NCBI RefSeq assembly: GCF_009177095.1
Contig: NZ_AP021861.1
Span: 496,001 to 560,000, forward strand
Length of the DNA: 64,000 bases
Direction: 5' to 3'
Source of the DNA: Lacipirellula parvula
GTDB taxonomy: Bacteria; Planctomycetota; Planctomycetia; Pirellulales; Lacipirellulaceae
Part shown: positions 57,012 through 64,000 of the stretch, one piece after another
Position numbering within the stretch: the stretch's first letter is position 1
Layout: each line of letters begins with the position of its first letter
Translations under genes and position numbers: made by a program
Notes under the pieces: generated by a model
Told to the model about the DNA's origin: nothing
The model's database searches: none
The model's input: the letters and a program-made list of their open reading frames with translations, nothing else

Positions 57012-58163
57012 ATGTTCCCCTACACCTGCGACGCCCTGCTCTACCACCTGCCGATCGCCACCGGCGTGTTGATCGCCGTCAACATCGTGGCGTTTGTCGC
57101 GGCAGTTCAGGAAAAAATCGACGTCCATAGCGGCTGGCTGCTGGAGTACGGCACGGGGCTTCATCCGGTGCAGTGGCTCCTCTCGCCCTTCATGCACGGC
57201 GGCATCGAGCATCTGCTGGGGAATATGGTTTTTCTCTGGACGTTCGGTTTGGTGACGGAAGGCAAGCTCGGCTGGTGGCGGTTTCTGGCGGTCTATCTCG
57301 GCATCGCCGTGGGACAGTCGGCGCTGGAGCAAGCGATATTTCCGATGATCGCTCCCGACGTGCCGTTTACGCTGGGCGCCTCCGCGGCCATCTTCGGACT
57401 CGTGGCGATGGCGTGCATCTGGGCGCCGATCAACCAGCTGTCGGTGCTGGTGATTTTTATGTTGCGGCCCTTCACCTTCGAGGTCAGCGTCGGAGTGTTT
57501 GCCGCACTCTACGTCGGCCTCGATATCGTCTATTGTTTCATTTTCGGCACTGGAGCGATTGGATCGGCGACTCACCTGATGGGGGCCGCAATGGGAGCGG
57601 CGGCGGGGCTGGTCTTACTGAAGCTCGGCGTCGTCGAGTGCGAAGACTACGACCTGCTCTCGGTTCTCAGCGGCACGTACGGCAGCGACAAGCGGAAGAA
57701 ACGCGAGGAAGAAAACTACTCCAAGCAACGCGTCGAACAGGTTGCCGATCAGGCGCTCGAAGCACAACGCAAATTCGCCGCCTACCTGAAGATCGGCCAA
57801 CCGCAGCAAGCTTTGCTGACGTTGCAACGGGCCCGGCATCGCAACTTACGGCTCGACCCCGACCGCGGCGAACTGCTTGAACTGATTTCCGGCCTGCAGA
57901 AAGAAAAGCTGTGGGCTGACTCGGCGCCAGTGATGGCCGAGTTGCTCAAACGCTTCCCCGAGGGCTCGCACACGGTGCGGATCAAGCTGGCGCAGGTCTG
58001 TCTGGTGGAGCTTTCGCAGCCACAGCGGGCGTTTGATCTCGTCGACGCGATTCGCAGTGTTCAGCTGCCGCCGCAACTGGCGGCCGCGCGCGACAAAGTG
58101 CGAGCCGTTGCGCAGCGGCAGTTGAGCGAAGGCGAGGTGGAGATCGACGACGCGGCGTGGTGA
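57012..58163 (+). CDS. Rhomboid-family intramembrane protease with helical C-terminal domain
   Basis: Residues 1-215 form a six-helix rhomboid unit: WLLSPFMHGGIEHLLGNMVF (H-x-x-x-x-H...N in TM2), FTLGASAAIFGLVAMACIW with the G-x-S-x catalytic serine, and GSATHLMGAAMGAAAGLVLL with the catalytic histidine in TM6. The E/L-R loop of canonical rhomboids is not obvious. Residues 230-383 are soluble and helical (KKREEENYSKQRVEQVADQALEA..., LKIGQPQQALLTLQ, VMAELLKRFPEGSHTVRIKL), TPR-like. It is therefore a planctomycete rhomboid with an added repeat domain. The substrate is unknown. Confidence 0.85.
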   Translation: MFPYTCDALLYHLPIATGVLIAVNIVAFVAAVQEKIDVHSGWLLEYGTGLHPVQWLLSPFMHGGIEHLLGNMVFLWTFGLVTEGKLGWWRFLAVYLGIAVGQSALEQAIFPMIAPDVPFTLGASAAIFGLVAMACIWAPINQLSVLVIFMLRPFTFEVSVGVFAALYVGLDIVYCFIFGTGAIGSATHLMGAAMGAAAGLVLLKLGVVECEDYDLLSVLSGTYGSDKRKKREEENYSKQRVEQVADQALEAQRKFAAYLKIGQPQQALLTLQRARHRNLRLDPDRGELLELISGLQKEKLWADSAPVMAELLKRFPEGSHTVRIKLAQVCLVELSQPQRAFDLVDAIRSVQLPPQLAAARDKVRAVAQRQLSEGEVEIDDAAW

Positions 58164-58237
58164 CGGCGAACAAGTTCGCCGCCACTGGTTTGCCTCGGGG
58201 CTCGAACGCCAATGAGAGCCGGTGGCTTTTAATTCTG

Positions 58238-59536
58238 CTACGCTAGCGTCGTCTTGCCCGGAATCGCTACGACTTCCGTCGGCACGTCGCCCCAGGCGTA
58301 GTCCTTCGGCCCGAGCCGCTCTGTGCTGTTCATCATCTGCTCCCAGGTGACGGTCTGGCCGGTGTAACCAGCCATCCGGCCCAGCAGTGCGATGCCGGTG
58401 CTATTGCACATGTACTCGCCGTTGTTGATCGGCGCACCCTTGCGGATGCTGTCGAACATTTCTTGATGCTCGACGAGGTACATGCTCGGCTGCTCGCCCT
58501 TGAAGCGCCACTTCCGCTTGCCGTCGCGGGCGAAGATGTCGCCGCGGAGCACTTCGGCCTGGCCGTCGGAACCGAGGACGCGCTCGTCGGTCCGCATGCT
58601 GCAGCCATCTTGCTGGCGACAGGTGAAGTAGACGCGCTGCCCCGTCGGGTATTCGTAGAAGACGGCGAAGTGATCGAAGACGTTGCCGTACAATGGATCG
58701 GTTCGCTGCTGTCGGCCGGCGAGCGACATCGCCTTCACCGGCGATTGATCGCCGAGCAACCACGCCGTCTTGTCGAGGCTATGAATCGCCTGCTCCATGA
58801 TGTGATCGCCCGAGAGCCAAGTGTGATAGAGCCAGTTGCGAACCTGGTACTCCATCGGGCTCCACTGCGGGTTGTTGCCGCGATGCCAGAGGTTGCTGGT
58901 GTTGTAAGAGGATTCGATGGCGATGATGTCGCCAATCTGCTTTTCCTCCAGCAGCTGCCGCATCACCTCGCGAACTTTATGGTCGTACCGCCAGCACAGG
59001 CCGGAGACGACGGCGAGGTTCTTTTCCTTTGCCTTGCGGCTCGTTTCCAGCACGCTCTTCAGGCCCGGCGTATCGACGGCGACGGGCTTTTCAATGAAGC
59101 AATGCTTCCCCTGATCGATGACGTACGCGAAATGCTCGGGCCGAAAGTGGGGCGGCGTCGCCAGCAGCACGACGTCGCACGAGTCGACGACGTTCTTATA
59201 GCCGTCGAAGCCGACGAAAACATTTTCAGGCGTCACCTTCACCCGGTCGGCGACTTCCTTGACGTCGCGCAGCTGCTTGAGCGTTTCATCCGCTTTGTCT
59301 TGGAACGTATCGGCCACCGCGACGAGTTCTGCTTGGCCATCAGCCGACAACGCATCGAGGGCCGCCCCCGTGCCGCGTCCGCCGCAACCGACGAGGCCGA
59401 CTCGCAGCACGTTGGTGCCGCCGGCATGAACCGTGCCCGGCATCGCGAGCGTCCCCAGCACGGCCGCGCCGGCGCCAAGCTGCGCCGAGGCGCCGAGGAA
59501 AGAACGTCGCGTAGGGTGTTGGATTCCGTCTGCCAT
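58238..59536 (-). CDS. Gfo/Idh/MocA family oxidoreductase with Tat leader
   Basis: The leader has TRRSFLGASAQLGAGAAVLG, a twin-arginine motif, with cleavage near VHAGG. The Rossmann domain opens VLRVGLVGCGGRGTGAA, and HCFIEKPVAVDTPGLK is the E-K-P motif of the family. The C-terminal substrate domain follows (LCWRYDHKVREVMRQLLEEK, IGDIIAIESSYNTSNLWHRG, GDHIMEQAIHSLDKTAWLLG with the H-x-x-D of the active site). It has 432 residues. Exported members of this family are very numerous in planctomycetes and act on sugars or inositol-like substrates; the exact one is unknown. Confidence 0.92.
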   Translation of the reverse strand: MADGIQHPTRRSFLGASAQLGAGAAVLGTLAMPGTVHAGGTNVLRVGLVGCGGRGTGAALDALSADGQAELVAVADTFQDKADETLKQLRDVKEVADRVKVTPENVFVGFDGYKNVVDSCDVVLLATPPHFRPEHFAYVIDQGKHCFIEKPVAVDTPGLKSVLETSRKAKEKNLAVVSGLCWRYDHKVREVMRQLLEEKQIGDIIAIESSYNTSNLWHRGNNPQWSPMEYQVRNWLYHTWLSGDHIMEQAIHSLDKTAWLLGDQSPVKAMSLAGRQQRTDPLYGNVFDHFAVFYEYPTGQRVYFTCRQQDGCSMRTDERVLGSDGQAEVLRGDIFARDGKRKWRFKGEQPSMYLVEHQEMFDSIRKGAPINNGEYMCNSTGIALLGRMAGYTGQTVTWEQMMNSTERLGPKDYAWGDVPTEVVAIPGKTTLA

Positions 59537-59636
59537 GATTGGTCGCCTATTGGGGAGATGCCAAACTCTGCCGTCTTATTCTACACAAAGCCGCGCGGGG
59601 AGGGGGAGGAGTTCTCCCCCTCTCCTTCGCGTCAAG

Positions 59637-61199
59637 CTACCGCTTGAATGCGCCGCCAGCCCGGCGCCGGATGGAGCTCGCCCCCACGAGACTCAATCCT
59701 GCAAGTAGCATGGTCGAGGGTTCTGGAACGGCGGAGACAGCCGCGTTCGCGGCGCCCGCGCCGAAGTTTCGTTGCCAAGTCAAAAAATCGTTCCCGTCGA
59801 GGTCGACGCCGAAACGGGCCTTCCAACCGAACGTCGGGTCATTCAAGTCGATTGCGTTGACCGCTCCGTCTCCATTGAAATCGCCGGCGATCGCCCCGGC
59901 GAGCGAAAGCGTCACGCTCTGCTCGCCCGTTCCAGCGGCGCCGACGTACTTGGCCGAGGCAAGCGCGGCTTCGGCTTGCGCCAGGCTTAGGCCGCTGGAA
60001 AGAATCGAGCCAAGATTGACCGTTCCAGTAAGTCCAGCGAGCGTCGTATCAACCCAGAAGAGTTCCGATGCAATGTCGGTCGAGAGCGGCGTTCCCACGC
60101 TCGGCAACGTCGCCATTCCCGTCGTGAAGGGAGTTGCCGCATCGCTCAGCAAACGGAACGCGGTGATCTTGCCTCCTGCTGCGCCGCTCGCATTGAACGA
60201 TACGGAGCCATCGGCCGGATTGTAGACCAACTTCGCTTTGCCGGCGGCGGGCGCCGTCAGACCAATGTTCGCGACATGCTGAAGCACATCGCCACCGTCG
60301 ACGTCGCCGTTGCCGTCGAAGTCGCCGTCGTCACGGGCCAAGCCATCTGGCTTAGCCATCGGGACGGCGCTGCGCCAGCTGGTGAAGTGGCTAAACAGAA
60401 TCGAGGTATCGGCGCTATTGGTCGCTCCGTCGCCGTTGACGTCGCCTTTAGCGAACGTTGACAACGTGCCCGGAACGCGCACGTTGTCAAAACCAATGTG
60501 CGCCCAAGAACCTTCGCCGTACGAGTCGATGAAATCGATTTGATAGCGACGGCCGTTGTTGGCGTACGGGGCCAACTCGGCCGACGTGAAGGTGATCGTG
60601 TCCCACATGCTGCGCGAGGGAGCATCGGTCGGGCGAGCTTTGCCGTCGTTGATGACGTTGCTGGCTTTGATCAGCATATACTGCCCATTGAGGGCGTCGC
60701 GCAGAGCGAAGCCTTGCATGTACTTGCCGTCTTGCACCTCGCCCGCTCCGCCGAAGTTGAACGCCGTGTTGCGTTGCATCGAGCCCAACTCGCCAGCATT
60801 GAGCGGATCGCCTTGAGCGACGTCGCCGGCGTTGCCGTTCTCGCCGTACCGCATGCCGCCGATCTTGTCGATCTGCAGGTTTCCGCCGGTGAGTTGGAAC
60901 GTCGGCGAGCGCAAGACCATTGCCTTGTGTTGAGCGTTGCCGAAGTTGTCGCGGTCGGCCCACGGATTAATCGCGACGCGGTGCGTTCCCTGCGTGGCCG
61001 AGAGGAGATTGAAGCCGTTGCCGACGTCGATGACGTCGCTGGTCGATACCCATTTCGTGACGCTGCCGGAGTTTTGAAGCAGCGTGAATCCGTCGCCGGT
61101 TAGCCCGTTCTCGAAGCCGAAGACGAGTTGGGCGTTCGCTTCAGCGGCGCACGCCGTCGACATGATCGCCGCGGTTAGCAGTGAGAAGATTTTTTGCAT
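59637..61199 (-). CDS. PEP-CTERM protein with two dockerin-like pairs
   Basis: The signal peptide is MQKIFSLLTAAIMSTACAAE...ANA. Residues 25-250 form a beta-sandwich (DUF4465-like: GLTGDGFTLLQNSGSVTKW, then ANNGRRYQIDFIDSYGEGSW and AHIGFDNVRV). Dockerin-like Ca loops occur at about 253-310 (GDVNGDGATNSAD, GDFDGNGDVDGGD) and again at about 430-490 (GDFNGDGAVNAID, GVDLDGNDFL). VPEPSTMLLAGLSLVG...RRRAG is the exosortase tail. The last 75 residues before that tail are nearly the same as in the neighbouring gene at 61299. It has 520 residues. Surface protein of unknown ligand. Confidence 0.88.
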   Translation of the reverse strand: MQKIFSLLTAAIMSTACAAEANAQLVFGFENGLTGDGFTLLQNSGSVTKWVSTSDVIDVGNGFNLLSATQGTHRVAINPWADRDNFGNAQHKAMVLRSPTFQLTGGNLQIDKIGGMRYGENGNAGDVAQGDPLNAGELGSMQRNTAFNFGGAGEVQDGKYMQGFALRDALNGQYMLIKASNVINDGKARPTDAPSRSMWDTITFTSAELAPYANNGRRYQIDFIDSYGEGSWAHIGFDNVRVPGTLSTFAKGDVNGDGATNSADTSILFSHFTSWRSAVPMAKPDGLARDDGDFDGNGDVDGGDVLQHVANIGLTAPAAGKAKLVYNPADGSVSFNASGAAGGKITAFRLLSDAATPFTTGMATLPSVGTPLSTDIASELFWVDTTLAGLTGTVNLGSILSSGLSLAQAEAALASAKYVGAAGTGEQSVTLSLAGAIAGDFNGDGAVNAIDLNDPTFGWKARFGVDLDGNDFLTWQRNFGAGAANAAVSAVPEPSTMLLAGLSLVGASSIRRRAGGAFKR

Positions 61200-61298
61200 C
61201 GGATGTCACCTCAGCGTGAAGAGTTCAGAAGAGCGGCAACGAGTCGGCCCGCCGGTCAAAGCGACCCGCGGGGCGACTCGCCGCCGATTATAGATCCG

Positions 61299-62831
61299 CT
61301 AAGCCAGATCGCCGAGAGCTAGCCGGCGCTGGCGGCTGATGCGCACTGCCCCCACAATGCCCATCAGCGCCAGCAACGCGGTCGACGGTTCGGGTACGGC
61401 GGCCACCGTCGCGGCGGCGGGCGGCGTCCCGGCGCCGAAGTTCCGCTGCCAGACGAGGAAGTCTTCGCCATCCAGATCGACGCCGAAGCGAGCCTTCCAG
61501 CCAAGCGTCGGATCGTTGAGATCCTTCGCATCAACGTAGCCGTCGCCGTTGAAATCGCCGTCGAGCGTCGGAACGACGACCGCGACGTTAAATTCGCTGA
61601 TCGTCATCGTTTGCTCGGAGTCGAACAAATTCAAGCGGAAGCCTTTGATGTCGTTGATGTTGGAGATCGTGTCGGTGTACTTAGGGCCGAGCAGCGTCGA
61701 TCCGTCTTTTGAGAAGACCGAGATCTCGATCGTCGTTTCCGACTTGAAGTACCATTCGATCTGCACGCCGTCGGTCAATGGGTTGTTGGCGAGCGAGGAA
61801 CTCGTCGCCTCTGATTCGTCGAGGTCGCCGGGGCGTTCGTGGATGATTCGAGTCGCCGGACCGTCGAACGGACGAGCGCCGACGCGGGTGCTCACCAACA
61901 GTGCGTCAGAAGGATCGGAGGCGCTGCTCGTGAAGGCCCCGAGCGCTTCGGCGGTCCATGTGCCGAACGATCCGCCGCCGTCGTTGTCACGCGGCTCGTG
62001 CGTAAGTTGCAGATCGTAGCTAACCTTCGTGCCGACTACCGGCGTCAACGGCGTGACGGCGGCAAAATCGACCGATGTTTGATAGACGCCGTTGAAGGTC
62101 ATCGTCGTCGGCGTGCCGACAATCTCTGACTTCACGTTCGGGTTGTCGCGGTGGGTCGGTTCGATGATCGACCAGGTGCGACCGAGGGCGGTCGTCGTAT
62201 CGAAAACTCCCGTTTCGTAGCGGAAGTAGTCGCCGGGGAAATTGTTCGCGGCGTTCGGATACCAGTCGTTGCCGCTGGCCCCGCGGATGTAGTTCACGAA
62301 GTTGAACGCCGTGGCGCCGTTCATCTGCGAACGCGGAATGGCGGCCATGATGTCGACGGCGCCGTTCACGTCGGTGACGTTGTTCCAGGGCGTCCATTCG
62401 AGGTGATTCCACGCGGCGTCCTTTAGCGAGGCGCCGCTTAGCACCCGGTCGGCGCCGATGGCGAGCGTGTTGCTCGGGCCAAGCCAGCCGGTTTCGTCGT
62501 TCGAGTCGGTGTCGAACAGCGTGTACTGCAAATCGCCGGCGAAGCCCGACGTCTGATGGTAGCGAACAAAGAACCAGTCCTTCGTGTGGGCCACCTGCGT
62601 GTAGAACCAGTCGTACCCTTCGGAGGTGGCGTCGCCGGGGGCTTCGGTCTCAAACTTGGGAATTGCATTCCAAGCCTTCGGCGTGAGCCAGTTCGTGCCG
62701 CTGGCGAAATCATCGCGGACGAGGTTGCTCTGCATCGCCAATTCGCCTGCGTATGATGCGAGGCTTGGCAATGCAACGACCAACGCTGCAAGAGCGATGA
62801 TGCGAGTCCGAATCGTTCCGACAGAGCTCAT
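61299..62831 (-). CDS. PEP-CTERM protein with dockerin-like repeat
   Basis: ATG 62831 is used; GTG 62843 would overlap the purine-rich AAAGGGTG site. The signal peptide is MSSVGTIRTRIIALAALVVA...SYA. Residues 30-420 are a beta-rich domain without a clear match (LVRDDFASGTNWLTPKAW, YDWFYTQVAHTKDWFFVRYH, DTDSNDETGWLG, HLEWTPWNNV). A dockerin-like pair (GDFNGDGYVDAKD, GVDLDGEDFLVW) precedes VPEPSTALLALMGIVG...SRQRR. It has 510 residues. The C-terminal module parallels the preceding gene. Two neighbouring surface proteins with exchanged ends suggest duplication or recombination of the sorting module. Confidence 0.85.
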   Translation of the reverse strand: MSSVGTIRTRIIALAALVVALPSLASYAGELAMQSNLVRDDFASGTNWLTPKAWNAIPKFETEAPGDATSEGYDWFYTQVAHTKDWFFVRYHQTSGFAGDLQYTLFDTDSNDETGWLGPSNTLAIGADRVLSGASLKDAAWNHLEWTPWNNVTDVNGAVDIMAAIPRSQMNGATAFNFVNYIRGASGNDWYPNAANNFPGDYFRYETGVFDTTTALGRTWSIIEPTHRDNPNVKSEIVGTPTTMTFNGVYQTSVDFAAVTPLTPVVGTKVSYDLQLTHEPRDNDGGGSFGTWTAEALGAFTSSASDPSDALLVSTRVGARPFDGPATRIIHERPGDLDESEATSSSLANNPLTDGVQIEWYFKSETTIEISVFSKDGSTLLGPKYTDTISNINDIKGFRLNLFDSEQTMTISEFNVAVVVPTLDGDFNGDGYVDAKDLNDPTLGWKARFGVDLDGEDFLVWQRNFGAGTPPAAATVAAVPEPSTALLALMGIVGAVRISRQRRLALGDLA

Positions 62832-62944
62832 GATGTGGGTCACCCTTTGAAGTTGCCGAGCTGCGATAGCTTGGGAATTAGTAGAGACGTAACTTCACTG
62901 ATGTTTGACTGAAACAATCTGAATCGCTGGTCAAGACCATACGG

Positions 62945-63121
62945 TTACTTGCTGCCCGACAACTCGCGATCCGTGGTGGCTTTCATTTCGGTTCGAATTT
63001 TTTCCAAGTCTTCGGGCGTTTTGTCGGCGGTCTCCGCCGAACCGCAGCCGAGGGAAGTTGTCAGCAAAGCTGCCAGCGCAAACGCGGCGGGATTGCTAAG
63101 AAGTTTTTGAAATGCGGACAT
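62945..63121 (-). CDS. 58-residue lipoprotein
   Basis: AGGAGA precedes ATG 63121. MSAFQKLLSNPAAFALAALL leads to TTSLGC, a lipobox, then a short charged tail (GSAETADKTPEDLEKIRTEM, KATTDRELSGSK). Tiny lipoproteins of this sort often accompany DUF1559 genes in planctomycetes, as here, 45 bases downstream of one. Function unknown. Confidence 0.75.
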   Translation of the reverse strand: MSAFQKLLSNPAAFALAALLTTSLGCGSAETADKTPEDLEKIRTEMKATTDRELSGSK

Positions 63122-63166
63122 ATTGTCTCTCCTGATGTACGCGGTGGGCCGAGTGAACCGCGAGAA

Positions 63167-64000
63167 CTACGAGCCGTTGCCGTCGCCAGAGTCGCGCGTC
63201 CCTTGGCTTGTCCAGACCTCGACGTCGATGCCGTCGGCGACGGTTTGAACGCTCCCGTCGCACATCGCGACGTTGACGACCCCCGTGTGACGGCTGCTGG
63301 CCGGCGCGATCAGTTCCCAAAAATCGCCGGCGGGGAGCCAGCAGGTCGAGTTCGGTGGAACGATGTGGTTGTACCAGCTGCGCCACATCGTTCCTTCGCC
63401 CCAGGGATAGCCGCGGTATCGCCACTCGCCGCTCCAAGGGATCGAGGCGGTGCTGGAGCTTTTTGCGAGGAATGCGCTTCGCAATCCGGCCAGCGTGCGC
63501 GATGAAGGCAAGCCGCCGAACTCGTAGCAATCGCCGAGCGGGTCGCCGGCGCCGGGCGAAGCAATGTCTGGCGCGAGTCCCGCCACCGCTTCCGAGAAGG
63601 CGGCGGTATTGCTCGTGCCGTCGGCAACCTGAGCCAGTGAGATCGCAGGCAGTGCGTCGGCGTTGCCTTCGCCCACCACCGGGCCGAAGACGCCGTCCCA
63701 GCCTTTCCAACGAACCCAAGTGCCGGAATTCGCGAAGTAGTTCGTCCAGCCTAGCGGCATCGAGCGGGCCGATGAATTGTCGGTCGGGCAAAGGTACGTC
63801 GGCGGTTGATTCGCTTGCGCGAGCAAGTTCGCATCGCTGTATTGGTTTTCTTTCTCACGGATCTGCCGACGCAACGCTTCTTGCTCGAAGTAAGGGAGCA
63901 ATTGCACCTGCACAGAGAGATAAGCAGGATCCGTCGGGCCACTGGCAATTCGTGAAGTTTGTCCGGCCGGCAACAGCTTTTTGGCGCTCTCGTAGTTGAG
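63167..64000 (-). CDS. DUF1559 family protein, 5' end beyond the window
   Basis: The frame is open to the right edge (LNYESAKKLLPAG at the border), so the pilin-like N-terminus is missing. The visible part shows the DUF1559 pattern: SVQVQLLPYFEQEALRRQIR, YLCPTDNSSARSMPLGWTNY, VADGTSNTAAFSEAVAG, and the end SSRHTGVVNVAMCDGSVQTV with ADGIDVEVW, the family's H-x-G-V-N-V-A-M-x-D-G-S-V signature. About 278 residues are present. The lipoprotein gene follows on the same strand. Compare the complete family member at 8026. Confidence 0.93.
   Translation of the reverse strand, partial: LNYESAKKLLPAGQTSRIASGPTDPAYLSVQVQLLPYFEQEALRRQIREKENQYSDANLLAQANQPPTYLCPTDNSSARSMPLGWTNYFANSGTWVRWKGWDGVFGPVVGEGNADALPAISLAQVADGTSNTAAFSEAVAGLAPDIASPGAGDPLGDCYEFGGLPSSRTLAGLRSAFLAKSSSTASIPWSGEWRYRGYPWGEGTMWRSWYNHIVPPNSTCWLPAGDFWELIAPASSRHTGVVNVAMCDGSVQTVADGIDVEVWTSQGTRDSGDGNGS

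Noticed and set aside
1-64000. CRISPR array
   Set aside because: No series of equal direct repeats with unique spacers was seen; all short repeats are palindromic singles or inverted pairs.

Overview
The window is very probably chromosomal DNA of a planctomycete, most likely a Pirellulales (Lacipirellulaceae-like) bacterium. The evidence is the combination of DUF1559 proteins with pilin-type N-termini, a DUF1501 plus DUF1549/DUF1553 (cytochrome-type CxxCH) pair, many secreted proteins ending in a dockerin-like Ca-binding repeat followed by a VPEP/IPEP PEP-CTERM sorting tail, a secreted protein with the N-terminal ESLELRRMLA motif, and very many short inverted repeats of the REP/REPIN type between genes. 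The placement is inference from gene families; no rRNA gene is present to confirm it.

Layout. 1-9.6 kb (+): a secreted beta-helix protein, three PEP-CTERM proteins (two of them paralogues flanking the third), a DUF1559 protein and a small lipoprotein. 9.8-19.4 kb: a BNR-type PEP-CTERM protein convergent with a large GH106-like rhamnosidase (together suggesting use of rhamnose-containing polysaccharide), then a small membrane protein and the DUF1501/DUF1549 pair. 19.5-31.2 kb is an accessory region, visibly more A/T-rich at 20-25 kb: a Clp-fold SDH-type protease with a 66-aa partner, an IS1-like transposase, a ribbon-helix-helix gene with a palindromic operator, a tRNA-like hairpin, several unrecognised genes, and a run of very small genes. 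Five of the small-gene starts are preceded by copies of one element made of a hairpin, a TAGAAT box and the ATG itself. Three small genes or their stop codons run into a second shared 32-nt tail. A further block is duplicated in front of an HTH protein and a 57-aa protein.

31.2-38.8 kb: a lipoprotein, a guanidine-III-type riboswitch in front of a guanidinium exporter (gdx/sugE), an old-yellow-enzyme-type oxidoreductase, two small Gly/Tyr-rich secreted proteins, a metallophosphoesterase overlapping an alpha/beta-hydrolase, and an HNH nuclease pair. 38.8-52.9 kb: cutA, a polysaccharide export pair, an MBL-fold exonuclease-like protein, an MFS transporter, an alkaline phosphatase, a beta-propeller PEP-CTERM protein, a Gly/His/Trp-rich secreted protein whose N-terminus is written by a REP element, an NTF2-like protein, a HAD phosphatase, and a DUF1992/ABC-ATPase pair. 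53-64 kb: an orphan hybrid histidine kinase, EcsC-like and rhomboid-like proteins, a Gfo/Idh/MocA oxidoreductase, two PEP-CTERM proteins sharing a C-terminal module, a small lipoprotein and a DUF1559 protein cut by the window end.

The most promising undescribed item is the small-gene cassette family at 25.9-29.7 kb. The best supported regulatory item is the riboswitch at 31675, which shows a visible switching helix next to the gdx start codon.
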